The notes under the pieces: model-generated
Database searches by the model: none
Told to the model about the DNA's origin: nothing
The model's input: the letters and a program-made list of their open reading frames with translations, nothing else
Shown here: in pieces, positions 1 to 8,358 of the stretch
How the letters are laid out: the number at the start of each line of letters is the position of its first letter
Position numbering within the stretch: the first letter of the stretch is position 1
Translations under genes and position numbers: made by a program
NCBI RefSeq assembly: GCF_007097145.1
Contig: NZ_VJVZ01000001.1
Location: 496,001-560,000, forward strand
Origin: Flavobacterium zepuense
GTDB lineage: Bacteria > Bacteroidota > Bacteroidia > Flavobacteriales > Flavobacteriaceae
Direction: 5' to 3'
Length of the DNA stretch: 64,000 nucleotides

Positions 1-161
1 AATCCATCTGGATTAAAGATTACAAAGGCAAACAATTATCTGACAGCGAGATAATTGACGCTATGTTATTGCACCCTACGCTAATAGAACGCCCTATTGT
101 TGTTAACGGGAATAAAGCCGTTATTGCCCGCCCGGCAGAAAAGATAAAAAAAATCCTATAA
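1..161 (+). CDS. ArsC-family reductase, C-terminal fragment
   Basis: The frame opens at base 3 and reads about 52 residues to a TAA at 159-161; the N-terminus lies outside the window. The visible part contains HPTLIERPIVV followed by a K-AVIARP block, which is the conserved C-terminal signature of the ArsC/Spx thioredoxin-fold family, with the Arg before Pro that contacts the substrate oxyanion in arsenate reductases. Many Bacteroidota chromosomal copies are annotated as arsenate reductase without proof of arsenate activity. The redox Cys (CxxC or CxxS) is not visible, so a true arsenate reductase cannot be told from a YffB/Spx-like paralogue. Confidence 0.8.
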   Translation, partial: SIWIKDYKGKQLSDSEIIDAMLLHPTLIERPIVVNGNKAVIARPAEKIKKIL

Positions 162-256
162 AAATTTTAACATATCTTTAAGAATTACCCATTAAACCAT
201 GGTGCATTTATTGCGTCTAACCGTGAACTTACAAGAACTTACTATATACTTATTTG

Positions 257-2761
257 ATGAAAAATTTCCAAAAAACCATCTTATTCACATTTTTACTTGT
301 GGCTTTTACGGCCTTTGCCCAAAACCCACCTGCACCGGCAAACGCAGTTAAGGTTACCGGTAAACTTATAGAGCAGGAAAGCAAACAGCCGTTAGAATTT
401 GCAACGGTTACTATACAACGATTAGACAACACAACTGTTACAGGAGGCCTTACCGGGGCTGACGGATCGTATAACCTACAGGTAGCTCCCGGCACTTATA
501 ATATAAAATTCGATTTTATATCGTTTAAATCTACCGCTATTTCTGCAAAGCAAATTACAGGCGATACTAATTTAGGCACAACGGCTATGGCGCCCGACGC
601 CACCGTTCTTGATGCCGTTGAGATAACAGCCGAGCGCAGCACCGTTGAAATTAAACTTGATAAACGTGTATATACCGTTGGCAACGATATGATGGTGAGG
701 GGTGGCACCGTGAGCGATGTGCTTGATAATGTACCGTCACTATCGGTTGATGCCGAGGGTAATGTGGCCTTAAGGGGTAACCAGAGCGTTACTATACTTA
801 TAGATGGCCGCCCATCTAACCTTGCGGGTAGTAATGTTGCAGAGGTGCTTCGTTTGCTACCGGCAGATTCTGTTGATAAGGTTGAGGTTATCACAAACCC
901 ATCTGCCCGATATGATGCCGAAGGTGGTGGTGGTATAGTAAATATCATCCTTAAAAAAGGTAAGGCCAATGGTTTTAACGGGTCGGTTATTGCAAATACC
1001 GGTGACCCGGAAAACCACGGGCTTAGCACTAACCTTAATTACAGGAGCGAAAATTTTAATATTTTTAGCAACCTGGGGTATAACTACCGTAACAATCCGG
1101 GCAACTCGTTTACAAATAGCGAGTATTTAGACCAGGATACTAACGAAACCACAAGCTTTACAAATGAACGCCGTACTAACGACAGGCTTCGTAAAGGTTT
1201 TAACGCCAGTTTTGGCCTTGAATGGTTTTTAAGCAAAACGTTTACATGGACTAACTCGGTTAACTTTAGGCGCAATACAGGCAGCAATCCTGCTAAAACC
1301 TATTATGATAACTATGATGCCGGTTATAACTTTTTAAACACGCGTTTTAGGTTTAACGATGAAGATAGTAAAGAGAGTAATGTAAACTACTCTACAAGCT
1401 TTACTAAAAAGTTTAATGATAAAGGGCACGAACTTAAATTAGATGCATCGGTGTCTAAAAATATTGATGATGAAGATGCATACATCAGCGACCAGATCTT
1501 AAATACTGCCGATACCTCTAATAATACGTATGAGCGGACTTTTAACGACCAGGACGAAACACGCGGACTTATACAAGCCGATTATGTTTTGCCGATTGGC
1601 GAAAAAAGCCGTTTTGAGGCCGGTTATCGCGGTAGTTTCTCTGAACTGGAAACCGATGCCCGTGCAGAAACCCTTACCGATGGTGCTTATGTAAACAATC
1701 CTAATTATACAAACTACCTTCAATACAAGGAAAAAGTAAATGCGCTTTATGCACAGTATGGATCTAAAGTAGGTAAGTTCTCCTATTTTATGGGCTTACG
1801 CTGGGAAGACTCTAATATAGATGTTAACCTGCTTACCACCGGAGATTACAATAAAAAAAGATATAATAACTTTTTCCCAAGCGGTGTGTTTAGCTACGAA
1901 TTTTCGCAAAGCAGCAATATTAGTTTAAGCTACAGCAGGCGCATTAACCGTCCGCGTGGCAGGTTCTTAAATCCGTTCTCAGGCCTTTCAAGTAACATCA
2001 ACATCTTTAGGGGTAACCCGGACATCAACCCGTCTAAAACCCACGCTATAGATCTTGGCTACCTTAAAAAATGGAGCAAAGTAACGCTAAACACATCGGC
2101 CTATATGAACATTACCGATGATACATTCCAGTTTGTAAGGCAGCAATCAGGACAAACATCTAACGGTGTGCCTATTACCCTAACAACACCTATTAACCTT
2201 GCTAAAGAATACCGTTTTGGCTTTGAGTTTAACGTAAACTACAATCCGTTTAAATGGTGGAGGATAAACAATAACTTTAACTTTTACCGCAACGAAACTA
2301 AAGGTGATTACACATTTAGCTATGTTGATGATACCGGTGCAACGGTTAATGATTTCCAGGATTTTAACAACACCGCTTATAGCTGGACGGCACGTGTAAA
2401 CTCTAAAATTACCCTGCCATATAAAATAGACTGGCAGTTAAACGGAAACTATGAAGGCCCTCAAAACAATGCACAGGGCAGGCGCCGTGGGCAGTTTGGC
2501 TTAAATACCGCCTTAAGTAAAGACTTACTTAAAGATAAAGCCACTGTAGCACTTAACGTTCAGGATATATTTAACTCAAGGAAAATGAGGGTTGAAACTT
2601 ATATTCCTAACCAGGTAAGCTCTTACAGCGAGATGCAATGGAGGGTTAGGCAGGTAACCTTATCGTTTACTTACAGGTTTAATATGAACAAGAGCGACAG
2701 GCAAAAAGAACAACAGCAACGCGGCCAGGATGGCGGCGAAGGCGAATACATGGGAGGTTAA
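257..2761 (+). CDS. Outer-membrane TonB-dependent receptor, OMP_b-brl_3 type
   Basis: Predicted outer-membrane receptor of 834 residues. A signal peptide ends near AFAQ (residue 21-22). It is followed by a carboxypeptidase-like regulatory (CarboxypepD_reg) beta-sandwich at about 30-120, a TonB plug domain at about 125-230 containing VALRGNQSVTILIDGRPS, and a long beta-barrel rich in alternating aromatic and polar residues to the end. The C-terminus is unusual, finishing in a Gln/Gly/Glu-rich hydrophilic tail rather than an aromatic residue. The ATG at 257 is chosen over a TTG one codon upstream. The gene stands alone with its own terminator, so the ligand cannot be inferred; no SusD partner is adjacent. 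Confidence 0.85.
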   Translation: MKNFQKTILFTFLLVAFTAFAQNPPAPANAVKVTGKLIEQESKQPLEFATVTIQRLDNTTVTGGLTGADGSYNLQVAPGTYNIKFDFISFKSTAISAKQITGDTNLGTTAMAPDATVLDAVEITAERSTVEIKLDKRVYTVGNDMMVRGGTVSDVLDNVPSLSVDAEGNVALRGNQSVTILIDGRPSNLAGSNVAEVLRLLPADSVDKVEVITNPSARYDAEGGGGIVNIILKKGKANGFNGSVIANTGDPENHGLSTNLNYRSENFNIFSNLGYNYRNNPGNSFTNSEYLDQDTNETTSFTNERRTNDRLRKGFNASFGLEWFLSKTFTWTNSVNFRRNTGSNPAKTYYDNYDAGYNFLNTRFRFNDEDSKESNVNYSTSFTKKFNDKGHELKLDASVSKNIDDEDAYISDQILNTADTSNNTYERTFNDQDETRGLIQADYVLPIGEKSRFEAGYRGSFSELETDARAETLTDGAYVNNPNYTNYLQYKEKVNALYAQYGSKVGKFSYFMGLRWEDSNIDVNLLTTGDYNKKRYNNFFPSGVFSYEFSQSSNISLSYSRRINRPRGRFLNPFSGLSSNINIFRGNPDINPSKTHAIDLGYLKKWSKVTLNTSAYMNITDDTFQFVRQQSGQTSNGVPITLTTPINLAKEYRFGFEFNVNYNPFKWWRINNNFNFYRNETKGDYTFSYVDDTGATVNDFQDFNNTAYSWTARVNSKITLPYKIDWQLNGNYEGPQNNAQGRRRGQFGLNTALSKDLLKDKATVALNVQDIFNSRKMRVETYIPNQVSSYSEMQWRVRQVTLSFTYRFNMNKSDRQKEQQQRGQDGGEGEYMGG

Positions 2762-2786
2762 TTTACTTGTTCGATTATATGCAATG

Positions 2787-2822
2787 CCGCGTGGAAGTTT
2801 AACTTTCACGCGGTTTTTTTTT
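2787..2822 (+). terminator. Rho-independent terminator of the TonB receptor gene
   Basis: A perfect 7-bp GC-rich stem (CCGCGTG/CACGCGG) is extended inward by A/T pairs and followed directly by nine T residues. It starts 25 bases after the receptor stop codon. Confidence 0.9.
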
Positions 2823-2849
2823 GATATTATATACAGTAATAAAGTAAAA

Positions 2850-3257
2850 CTACTTTTTGCTATACAGCTTAAACTTTAAGCCTTTATACAGGTCATCGCC
2901 CGAAATGGTTGATAGCACAGCAGTAATAAGGTCGGCATCATTAAAATTGTAAGTGCTAAGTTGTCCCGCGATTGGCATTTCTGTAATAAAATTAATATTG
3001 CCAAAGTATAATTTATTATCAGACGACACATACACATTGCGCTGTCCGGACGTTTGCGCATCAAAAGTATAGTTAAACCTGCCAAAAACCCGTGTGTAGT
3101 TTTTAGAATAAAACGACAATTGCGGACTAAACATTGGTTTTAAAATGCCCTCATCTATCCTGCTTTCATTAACAGCGGCCTGTAAAAATTGCGGCACCTG
3201 TTGGGCATTACAAAAACCAGTGACAATTAAGTAAGCAATAATTAGGGAGCTTTTCAT
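2850..3257 (-). CDS. Exported hypothetical protein, 135 aa
   Basis: I do not recognise a family. It begins with a typical signal peptide (MKSSLIIAYLIVTGFCNAQ, cleavage after NAQ near residue 19), so the product is probably periplasmic or envelope-associated. The mature part of about 115 residues has no Cys and no obvious catalytic motif; it is rich in Tyr, Phe and Asn with alternating hydrophobic residues, suggesting beta structure. It lies convergent to the TonB receptor gene and downstream of glutamate dehydrogenase, from which it is separated by a terminator, so it is probably transcribed separately. Confidence 0.55.
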   Translation of the reverse strand: MKSSLIIAYLIVTGFCNAQQVPQFLQAAVNESRIDEGILKPMFSPQLSFYSKNYTRVFGRFNYTFDAQTSGQRNVYVSSDNKLYFGNINFITEMPIAGQLSTYNFNDADLITAVLSTISGDDLYKGLKFKLYSKK

Positions 3258-3296
3258 AATGCAGGTATTTAGGAGATTACCAAGTTAAGAAAATTT

Positions 3297-3325
3297 CTGA
3301 GAAACTAAGTCACTTAGTTTCTCAG
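3297..3325. repeat. Perfect 13-bp inverted repeat with 3-base loop
   Basis: CTGAGAAACTAAG and its exact reverse complement are separated by TCA. It lies in the 140-base gap between gdhA and the 135-aa gene. No T run follows on either side, so it is not a standard terminator; it may be a folded intergenic repeat built of CTAAGT-like words. Confidence 0.75.
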
Positions 3326-3343
3326 TCGCTAAGTACTTTAAAC

Positions 3344-3370
3344 AAAAAAGGCACCATAACGGTGCCTTTT
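3344..3370 (-). terminator. Terminator of glutamate dehydrogenase gene
   Basis: GGCACC and GGTGCC are separated by five bases, flanked by A6 on one side and T4 on the other. On the minus strand this gives a stem followed by a T run, 28 bases beyond the gdhA stop codon. Confidence 0.88.
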
Positions 3371-3397
3371 GTATATAAATAAAGATATTTCCAAATA

Positions 3398-4672
3398 TTA
3401 AGGAAATATACCCCTTTGTTTGTAAGCCATTTCTATCCTGGTAAGGGCTACAATATAAGCAGCAGTCCTCCAGTCTGTTTTATACTCGTCAGATGCTGCA
3501 AGTACTTTTCCAAAAGCCTCTTCAAGCTTTTTTCTTAGTTTGCCTATAACATCATCCATATACCAAATTTCACCATTACGGTTTTGAAGCCACTCATAGT
3601 AGCTACCAATCACACCGCCTGAGTTACATAAAATATCAGGAATAATTTCTACACCATTGGCAAGCAAAATAGCTTCGCCTTCTGTATCAGTAGGGCCGTT
3701 AGCGCCTTCGGCAACAACAACAGCTTTAATATCATTAGCATTATCCTCTGTAATCTGGTTACCAAGTGCAGCCGGGATTATGATATCACAATCGATAGCA
3801 AAGAATTTCGCTCCATCAAAATCATGGTCGGTATACCCATGAATGGTAGCATTTTCGGTTTGGTACTTAAGCAAATCCTCAGGATCCATACCATCCGGAT
3901 TATAAATAGTACCTGTAGCATCCTGAACTCCAACAAGTATAGCACCGTTTTTGTTCATAAAGTGTGCGCTCCAGTAACCTACGTTACCAAAACCCTGTAC
4001 AATATATCTTTTACCTTCAAGTGTTGTGCCTTTATGTTTAGCCCAAGCCTCAAGCGTTACAACAACACCAAAACCCGTAGCCCTGTCGCGGCCTTCTAAT
4101 CCGCCGCTACCTACCGGCTTACCGGTAACAACATGTTGGTTTTTAGAGCGCTCTGCCGGCGATTTTGTACTCATGTACGTGTCGGCAATCCAGGCCATCA
4201 TTTGGGCATTGGTATTAACATCGGGAGCTGGTATATCATGCTCCGGGCCTATGTTATCGCCAAGTGCAAATGTAAATCGGCGTGTAATCCTTTCAAGTTC
4301 GCCCTGAGAGTATTTTTTAGGGTCAAGCTGTATACCACCTTTACCACCTCCGTAAGGAAGCCCGGCTAAAGATGTTTTCCAGGTCATCCAGGTAGCAAGT
4401 GCCCTTGCAGCATCAAGATCTACCGTTTCGTGGTAGCGCAGTCCGCCTTTGTACGGGCCCAGTGCATTGTTATGCTGCACGCGGTAGCCTGTAAATACCT
4501 GTACCTCGCCACTATCCATTTTTACAGGGAAGTGAACTACTATTTCGTTGTTTGTTATAGATAAGATTTTCTTTACGCTTTCGTCAAGTCCCATAACCTC
4601 AGCGGCCTTTTCAAACTGGTTCTTTACGTTTTCGTACATTCCCGTCCTGCGGGATTTTGCAGATGTTGCCAT
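3398..4672 (-). CDS. gdhA: NAD(P)-dependent glutamate dehydrogenase
   Basis: Interconverts glutamate and 2-oxoglutarate plus ammonium in the cytoplasm, linking nitrogen and carbon metabolism. The 424-residue length fits the hexameric small GDH class. The substrate-binding and catalytic segment LPYGGGKGGIQLDP is at residues 105-118, the K-containing GGLRYH element near 76-81, and the nucleotide-binding GFGNVG loop near 230. EGANGPT near the C-terminal third is also typical. The start MATSAKSRRTG gives an N-terminal extension of normal size. The gene is monocistronic, with a TAnnTTTG promoter upstream at 4727-4734 and a terminator at 3344-3370. The cofactor (NAD or NADP) cannot be decided by eye. 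Confidence 0.95.
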   Translation of the reverse strand: MATSAKSRRTGMYENVKNQFEKAAEVMGLDESVKKILSITNNEIVVHFPVKMDSGEVQVFTGYRVQHNNALGPYKGGLRYHETVDLDAARALATWMTWKTSLAGLPYGGGKGGIQLDPKKYSQGELERITRRFTFALGDNIGPEHDIPAPDVNTNAQMMAWIADTYMSTKSPAERSKNQHVVTGKPVGSGGLEGRDRATGFGVVVTLEAWAKHKGTTLEGKRYIVQGFGNVGYWSAHFMNKNGAILVGVQDATGTIYNPDGMDPEDLLKYQTENATIHGYTDHDFDGAKFFAIDCDIIIPAALGNQITEDNANDIKAVVVAEGANGPTDTEGEAILLANGVEIIPDILCNSGGVIGSYYEWLQNRNGEIWYMDDVIGKLRKKLEEAFGKVLAASDEYKTDWRTAAYIVALTRIEMAYKQRGIFP

Positions 4673-4726
4673 AATTTATTTGATACGACTGGTTTCTTTT
4701 AAAAAGTTTGTTGCTTAAAAGCATTA

Positions 4727-4734
4727 CAAATATA
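4727..4734 (-). promoter_or_regulatory. -7 element for gdhA
   Basis: TATATTTG on the minus strand matches the Bacteroidota -7 consensus TAnnTTTG, 55 bases before the gdhA start. No clear TTG -33 element is seen. The rest of the 372-base divergent gap (4673-5044) is AT-rich and holds no gene that I can support. Confidence 0.55.
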
Positions 4735-4963
4735 ATAACTTAAATCGATTGCGCTGATAATTTTACAAAAAATATACAATAAAATTATGATTGCAATAAT
4801 TAATCAAAATGTTATACGATTAAAAATACATATATCATAATTATCAAATCATCAAAATGCTTCGCAAATCGTTAATATACAATACAGTATACAACGTACA
4901 AATATCATTAAAAGCGCCTTGCACACATGTTATAAAATGTATAAATTATTTAAGCTATTTTGG

Positions 4964-4971
4964 TATATTTG
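4964..4971 (+). promoter_or_regulatory. -7 element for the MBL/rhodanese gene
   Basis: TATATTTG fits the TAnnTTTG consensus and lies 73 bases before the ATG at 5045. No convincing -33 TTG is present at the usual distance. Confidence 0.5.
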
Positions 4972-5044
4972 CCCTTAGCCTTTTACTTATAAAAGTACCG
5001 GGCTTACTACCTGCGTATCAGGCGGTATAAAAACTTTACCAATC

Positions 5045-6445
5045 ATGAAAATAGAACAAATATATACGGGCTGCATTGCGCAGGCCGCCTATTACCTGGA
5101 AAGCAATGGCGAAGCTGCCATTTTTGACCCCCTTAGGGAAGTACAGCCTTATATTGAAAAGGCAAAAAAAGATAACGCTACCATAAAGTACATTTTTGAA
5201 ACGCATTTTCACGCCGATTTTGTATCAGGGCATATCGACCTGGCTCAAAAAACAGGCGCACAAATTGTTTACGGCCCTACTGCCCAGCCTGAGTTTAAAG
5301 CTACCATAGCTTTTGACGGACAGGAATTTAAAGTGGGCGATTATACCATTTTAGCAATGCACACACCCGGCCATACGCTGGAGAGCACTTGCTATTTGCT
5401 ACTAAACGACAACAACAAGATACACGGTATTATTACCGGCGATACGCTATTTATTGGCGATGTAGGCAGGCCAGACCTGGCACAGGCACTAAGCAGCGAT
5501 TTAACGCAAGAGGTATTAGCATCGCACCTGTTCGACTCTCTTCGCAACAAGGTTATGCCGCTGCCAGACGATATTATTGTATACCCAAGCCATGGTGCCG
5601 GCAGCTCTTGCGGCAAGAACATGAGCAAGGAAACTACCGATACCCTTGGCAACCAGAAGAAAGTAAATTACGCGCTGCGTGCTGATATGACCCGTGCCGA
5701 ATTTATTGCTGAATTGCTTGATGGCCTTGGTAAACCACCGGCTTATTTCCCTCAAAACGTGATGATGAATATTCAGGGATACCAAAGCCTTGATACCGTT
5801 ATTAAAAACGGTGGGCGTATACTTACCCCCGCAGGTTTTGAAGCTACTGCCAATGCATCGGGTGCTTTAGTGCTTGATGTAAGGAATGAGAACGATTTTG
5901 CCGAAGAACACATACCCGGCTCTATATCTATTGGCCTTAACGGAAATTTTGCACCGTGGGTAGGCGCTCTTATTATGGATGTTAACCAGCCCCTTTTACT
6001 GGTTACTCCCGAAGGTTTAGAGACCGAAGCCATTACCCGCCTGGCCCGTGTAGGGTTTGATAACACACTGGGTATTTTAGGTGGTGGTATTGCTGCCTGG
6101 AAAGAGGCCGGTTTTGAGACCGACAGTATAAAATCGGTCTCTCCGGAAGAATTTGCTGCTGCTTTTGATGAAAATACCCTTGTGGTAGATTCGCGCAAGC
6201 CAAGCGAATTTGATGGTGGCCACGTGGTAAATGCGTTAAACATTCCGCTTGATTTTATTAATGAGCAGTTTGAGAAAGTACCGCAAAACCAGCCGTTTTA
6301 TATTCACTGTGCCGGTGGCTATCGCTCTATTATTATGGCTTCTATATTAAAATCAAGAGGCTATCACAACATGGTCAATGTACTTAAAGGATTTGGAGGT
6401 ATTAAAAATACAGCTGCACCCATTACACTTAACCAACCGGCATAA
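5045..6445 (+). CDS. MBL-fold persulfide dioxygenase-like protein with two rhodanese domains
   Basis: A 466-residue cytoplasmic fusion. The metallo-beta-lactamase domain (about 1-240) has THFHADFVSGH with metal ligands H54, H56, D58 and H63, plus GHTLEST around H110 and TGDTLFIGDVGRPDLA at about 131-146. That set is typical of ETHE1-like sulfur dioxygenases, not glyoxalase II. The first rhodanese domain (about 260-355) has no catalytic Cys: the loop reads LLLVTPEG. The second (about 365-460) has an intact loop, HCAGGYRS with C422. Known members oxidise glutathione or low-molecular-weight persulfides to sulfite and move sulfane sulfur. It stands alone with its own promoter. Confidence 0.9.
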   Translation: MKIEQIYTGCIAQAAYYLESNGEAAIFDPLREVQPYIEKAKKDNATIKYIFETHFHADFVSGHIDLAQKTGAQIVYGPTAQPEFKATIAFDGQEFKVGDYTILAMHTPGHTLESTCYLLLNDNNKIHGIITGDTLFIGDVGRPDLAQALSSDLTQEVLASHLFDSLRNKVMPLPDDIIVYPSHGAGSSCGKNMSKETTDTLGNQKKVNYALRADMTRAEFIAELLDGLGKPPAYFPQNVMMNIQGYQSLDTVIKNGGRILTPAGFEATANASGALVLDVRNENDFAEEHIPGSISIGLNGNFAPWVGALIMDVNQPLLLVTPEGLETEAITRLARVGFDNTLGILGGGIAAWKEAGFETDSIKSVSPEEFAAAFDENTLVVDSRKPSEFDGGHVVNALNIPLDFINEQFEKVPQNQPFYIHCAGGYRSIIMASILKSRGYHNMVNVLKGFGGIKNTAAPITLNQPA

Positions 6446-6504
6446 TTACATTTATAACTATATAAAATTAACGTTTAGCACAAAAAGTGCAGGTATTTTT
6501 GTAA

Positions 6505-6512
6505 TACTTTTG
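6505..6512 (+). promoter_or_regulatory. -7 element for the TlpA-like gene
   Basis: TACTTTTG matches TAnnTTTG, 32 bases before the ATG at 6545. Confidence 0.6.
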
Positions 6513-6544
6513 CGCAATAATCAAACAAACAAGAAAAAACAACA

Positions 6545-7729
6545 ATGAAAAAAGCAATTTTATTTCTGGCAGCCGCGGCAATGGTTGTATCTTGCAAACA
6601 ACTGGCAGAAAATGAATACGAAGTTACAGGAACTTTTGCCGATAACACTTTTGATGGCAAAACCATAATCCTTGAAAAACAAGGCGGCATGATGGGGCTT
6701 ACCCCTATTGACACCGTAAAAGTTGAAGGCGACAAATTTGTAATTAAAGGAACAGCTACAGATCCTGAAATGGTAATGATTAATGTAGAAGGAAAAACCG
6801 ATGGCAGGATTAATTTTATACTTGAACCGGGCGAAATTGAGATAAAAGTAGACAAAGACACCCTGTACAAATCAGTTACCGGTGGTACTTTTAACAATGA
6901 AAAACTTGAAGAATTTAAAGGTATAAGCTACAAAATTTACCAGGAAAACAAAAAGACAGAGGCTGCTAATATGGCTAAAGGCCAGGAAGCCATGAAAACA
7001 AACGATACCGTTACATTAAATAAGCTTCGCAAAGACAAAGAGAGCACCGTTAAAAAATGGAATGGCCAGCTTGTGGATTTCGTTAAAAAGAACCCTAAGG
7101 CTTATTGTAACCTAATGGTGCTTGGCCAGGTTGCCCAAATGAGGATTAGCAGCATGGATGAGGTTAAGAAATTATTTGATGGCCTTGACCCTTCTTTAAA
7201 GAAAACTAAAGAGGGAAAACAAATATCTGATTATTTTGCAAAGCTTGAAGCTGAGAAAAATGGCCAGCCCGCCCCTACTGCGGAAGGCGCTGAGGCTGCC
7301 GGTGCTAAAGTAGGTGATCTTGCACCACAATTTAGTGCACCAACGCCGGATGGTAAACAATTAGCTCTTAAACAAGCTTTAGGCAAGGTTACCATTGTAG
7401 ATTTTTGGGCTTCTTGGTGTAAGCCATGCAGGGCAGAAAATCCTAACGTAGTAGCTCTTTATAATGAGTTACATAGCAAAGGTCTTAATATTATTGGTGT
7501 TTCTTTAGACAGAACTGCCGATAAATGGACAGAAGCTATTACAGCCGATAAACTTACATGGAACCATGTTTCTAACCTTAAATTTTGGGATGAGCCTATT
7601 GCAAAACAATATGGTGTAGCAAGCATACCTGCCACTTTTGTGCTAGATGCAAATGGTACGATAGTTGCAAAAGACTTAAGAGGTCCTGAACTTAAAGCTA
7701 AAGTGCAGGAACTTTTAGCTAAATCGTAA
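6545..7729 (+). CDS. TlpA-like thioredoxin lipoprotein with DUF4369 domain
   Basis: A 394-residue envelope thiol-disulfide protein. The lipobox ends at Cys17 (MVVSC), and the residues after it (KQLAENEYE) lack the Asp/Glu run of surface lipoproteins in this window, so it probably faces the periplasm. Residues about 25-120 match the DUF4369 beta-domain often fused to such proteins, followed by a charged helical linker. The C-terminal domain (about 250-394) is a TlpA/ResA-type thioredoxin fold with FWASWCKPC (C292, C295) and the cis-Pro loop ASIP around 360. It likely reduces or oxidises exported Cys proteins. It is monocistronic with promoter and terminator. Confidence 0.9.
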   Translation: MKKAILFLAAAAMVVSCKQLAENEYEVTGTFADNTFDGKTIILEKQGGMMGLTPIDTVKVEGDKFVIKGTATDPEMVMINVEGKTDGRINFILEPGEIEIKVDKDTLYKSVTGGTFNNEKLEEFKGISYKIYQENKKTEAANMAKGQEAMKTNDTVTLNKLRKDKESTVKKWNGQLVDFVKKNPKAYCNLMVLGQVAQMRISSMDEVKKLFDGLDPSLKKTKEGKQISDYFAKLEAEKNGQPAPTAEGAEAAGAKVGDLAPQFSAPTPDGKQLALKQALGKVTIVDFWASWCKPCRAENPNVVALYNELHSKGLNIIGVSLDRTADKWTEAITADKLTWNHVSNLKFWDEPIAKQYGVASIPATFVLDANGTIVAKDLRGPELKAKVQELLAKS

Positions 7730-7751
7730 GGCTAAAACACATACAAAGTAG

Positions 7752-7780
7752 AAAATCTCCTTATGGAGATTTTTTTATTT
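7752..7780 (+). terminator. Terminator after the TlpA-like gene
   Basis: A nine-base stem AAAATCTCC/GGAGATTTT with TTAT loop runs into a T tract, 22 bases after the stop codon. Confidence 0.9.
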
Positions 7781-7832
7781 TACTAACTGCCAGTCCGTTA
7801 AAAAATAGTGATTAAATTAGCGTATAATATGT

Positions 7833-7862
7833 TTGTATAGTTAAAAAACAACGCTATATTTG
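7833..7862 (+). promoter_or_regulatory. Promoter of tRNA-Tyr
   Basis: TTG at 7833-7835 and TATATTTG at 7855-7862 are separated by 19 bases, an excellent match to the Bacteroidota housekeeping promoter. The mature tRNA starts 40 bases downstream. Confidence 0.85.
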
Positions 7863-7901
7863 CACCGCAATAAGGGAAACACTTAATCTCGCAAAGGCAA
7901 T

Positions 7902-7982
7902 GGGGAGATACTCAAGCGGCCAACGAGGACGGACTGTAAATCCGTTGGGAAACCTTCGAAGGTTCGAATCCTTCTCTCCCCA
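7902..7982 (+). tRNA. tRNA-Tyr (GTA anticodon)
   Basis: An 81-base class II tRNA. The acceptor stem GGGGAGA pairs with TCTCCCC (7975-7981) and the discriminator A is at 7982. The anticodon loop CTGTAAA sits between ACGGA and TCCGT, placing GTA at 7936-7938. The variable arm is long, as expected for bacterial tRNA-Tyr, and the T arm contains GGTTCGAATCC. No CCA is encoded. It is followed at once by a terminator and is the only RNA gene of this kind in the window. Confidence 0.95.
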
Positions 7983-7993
7983 CTTTTTATTAT

Positions 7994-8025
7994 AACCTGC
8001 AAATTCAAGGATTTGCAGGTTTTTT
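7994..8025 (+). terminator. Terminator of tRNA-Tyr
   Basis: An eleven-base perfect stem AACCTGCAAAT/ATTTGCAGGTT with loop TCAAGG is followed by T residues, starting 12 bases after the tRNA. Confidence 0.9.
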
Positions 8026-8235
8026 AATTTTTAAGCACCTCATCAAAGTTTATAAAGAAGCCCAAAGTTTTTTGTGGCAAAATTCTACTCAATTTTTTTA
8101 CAAAGCACCAAATAATCATTTATAAATTAACAAATTAAGTAGGTTTACAAATTCATTTTTAGCACGGTATAATTCTACCTTAAGCAATCACGTTTAGGTA
8201 TTTAAAAAATAGCTAACTTATTTTCAAAAGCTTAT

Positions 8236-8272
8236 AAAAGCCCTGCAAAACCAAGGGATTGCAGGCTTTTTA
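8236..8272 (+). terminator. Second, related terminator-like hairpin
   Basis: AAAAGCCCTGCAA and TTGCAGGCTTTTT form a stem with one bulge around an AACCAAGGGA loop, ending in T residues. Its core (CCTGCAAA, CAAGG, TTGCAGG) closely resembles the tRNA-Tyr terminator 240 bases upstream. Between the two (8031-8235) I see no gene; the whole 376-base gap 7983-8358 contains only hairpins. Confidence 0.65.
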
Positions 8273-8294
8273 GATAAGGTTACTTTATAAAAGC

Positions 8295-8328
8295 AGAGGG
8301 TATATTAAATTACTTTAATATACCCTCT
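8295..8328 (-). terminator. Terminator of the glucan utilisation operon
   Basis: A perfect 15-bp inverted repeat (AGAGGGTATATTAAA and complement) with a four-base loop lies 30 bases past the stop codon of the last operon gene. On the minus strand it is followed by GCTTTTATAAAG, a weak T run. Confidence 0.75.
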
Positions 8329-8358
8329 CTATAATTTAAACAAGCTGTAAACTAAAAC

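Noticed and set aside
496..1029. Minus-strand reading frame of 177 codons inside the TonB receptor gene
   Set aside because: It is antisense to a complete, recognisable receptor, has no family features, and follows from the codon bias of the real gene. The same applies to the long antisense frames at 5773-6243, 32835-33248, 60552-61013 and 61377-61898.
5045..6445. Glyoxalase II (hydroxyacylglutathione hydrolase)
   Set aside because: The SGH after HADxx, the GDVGRPDLA motif and the rhodanese domains point to the ETHE1-like sulfur dioxygenase group.
6475..6897. Minus-strand gene overlapping the start of the TlpA-like gene
   Set aside because: The frame lacks a signal or domain and lies over the promoter and lipobox of a clear gene.
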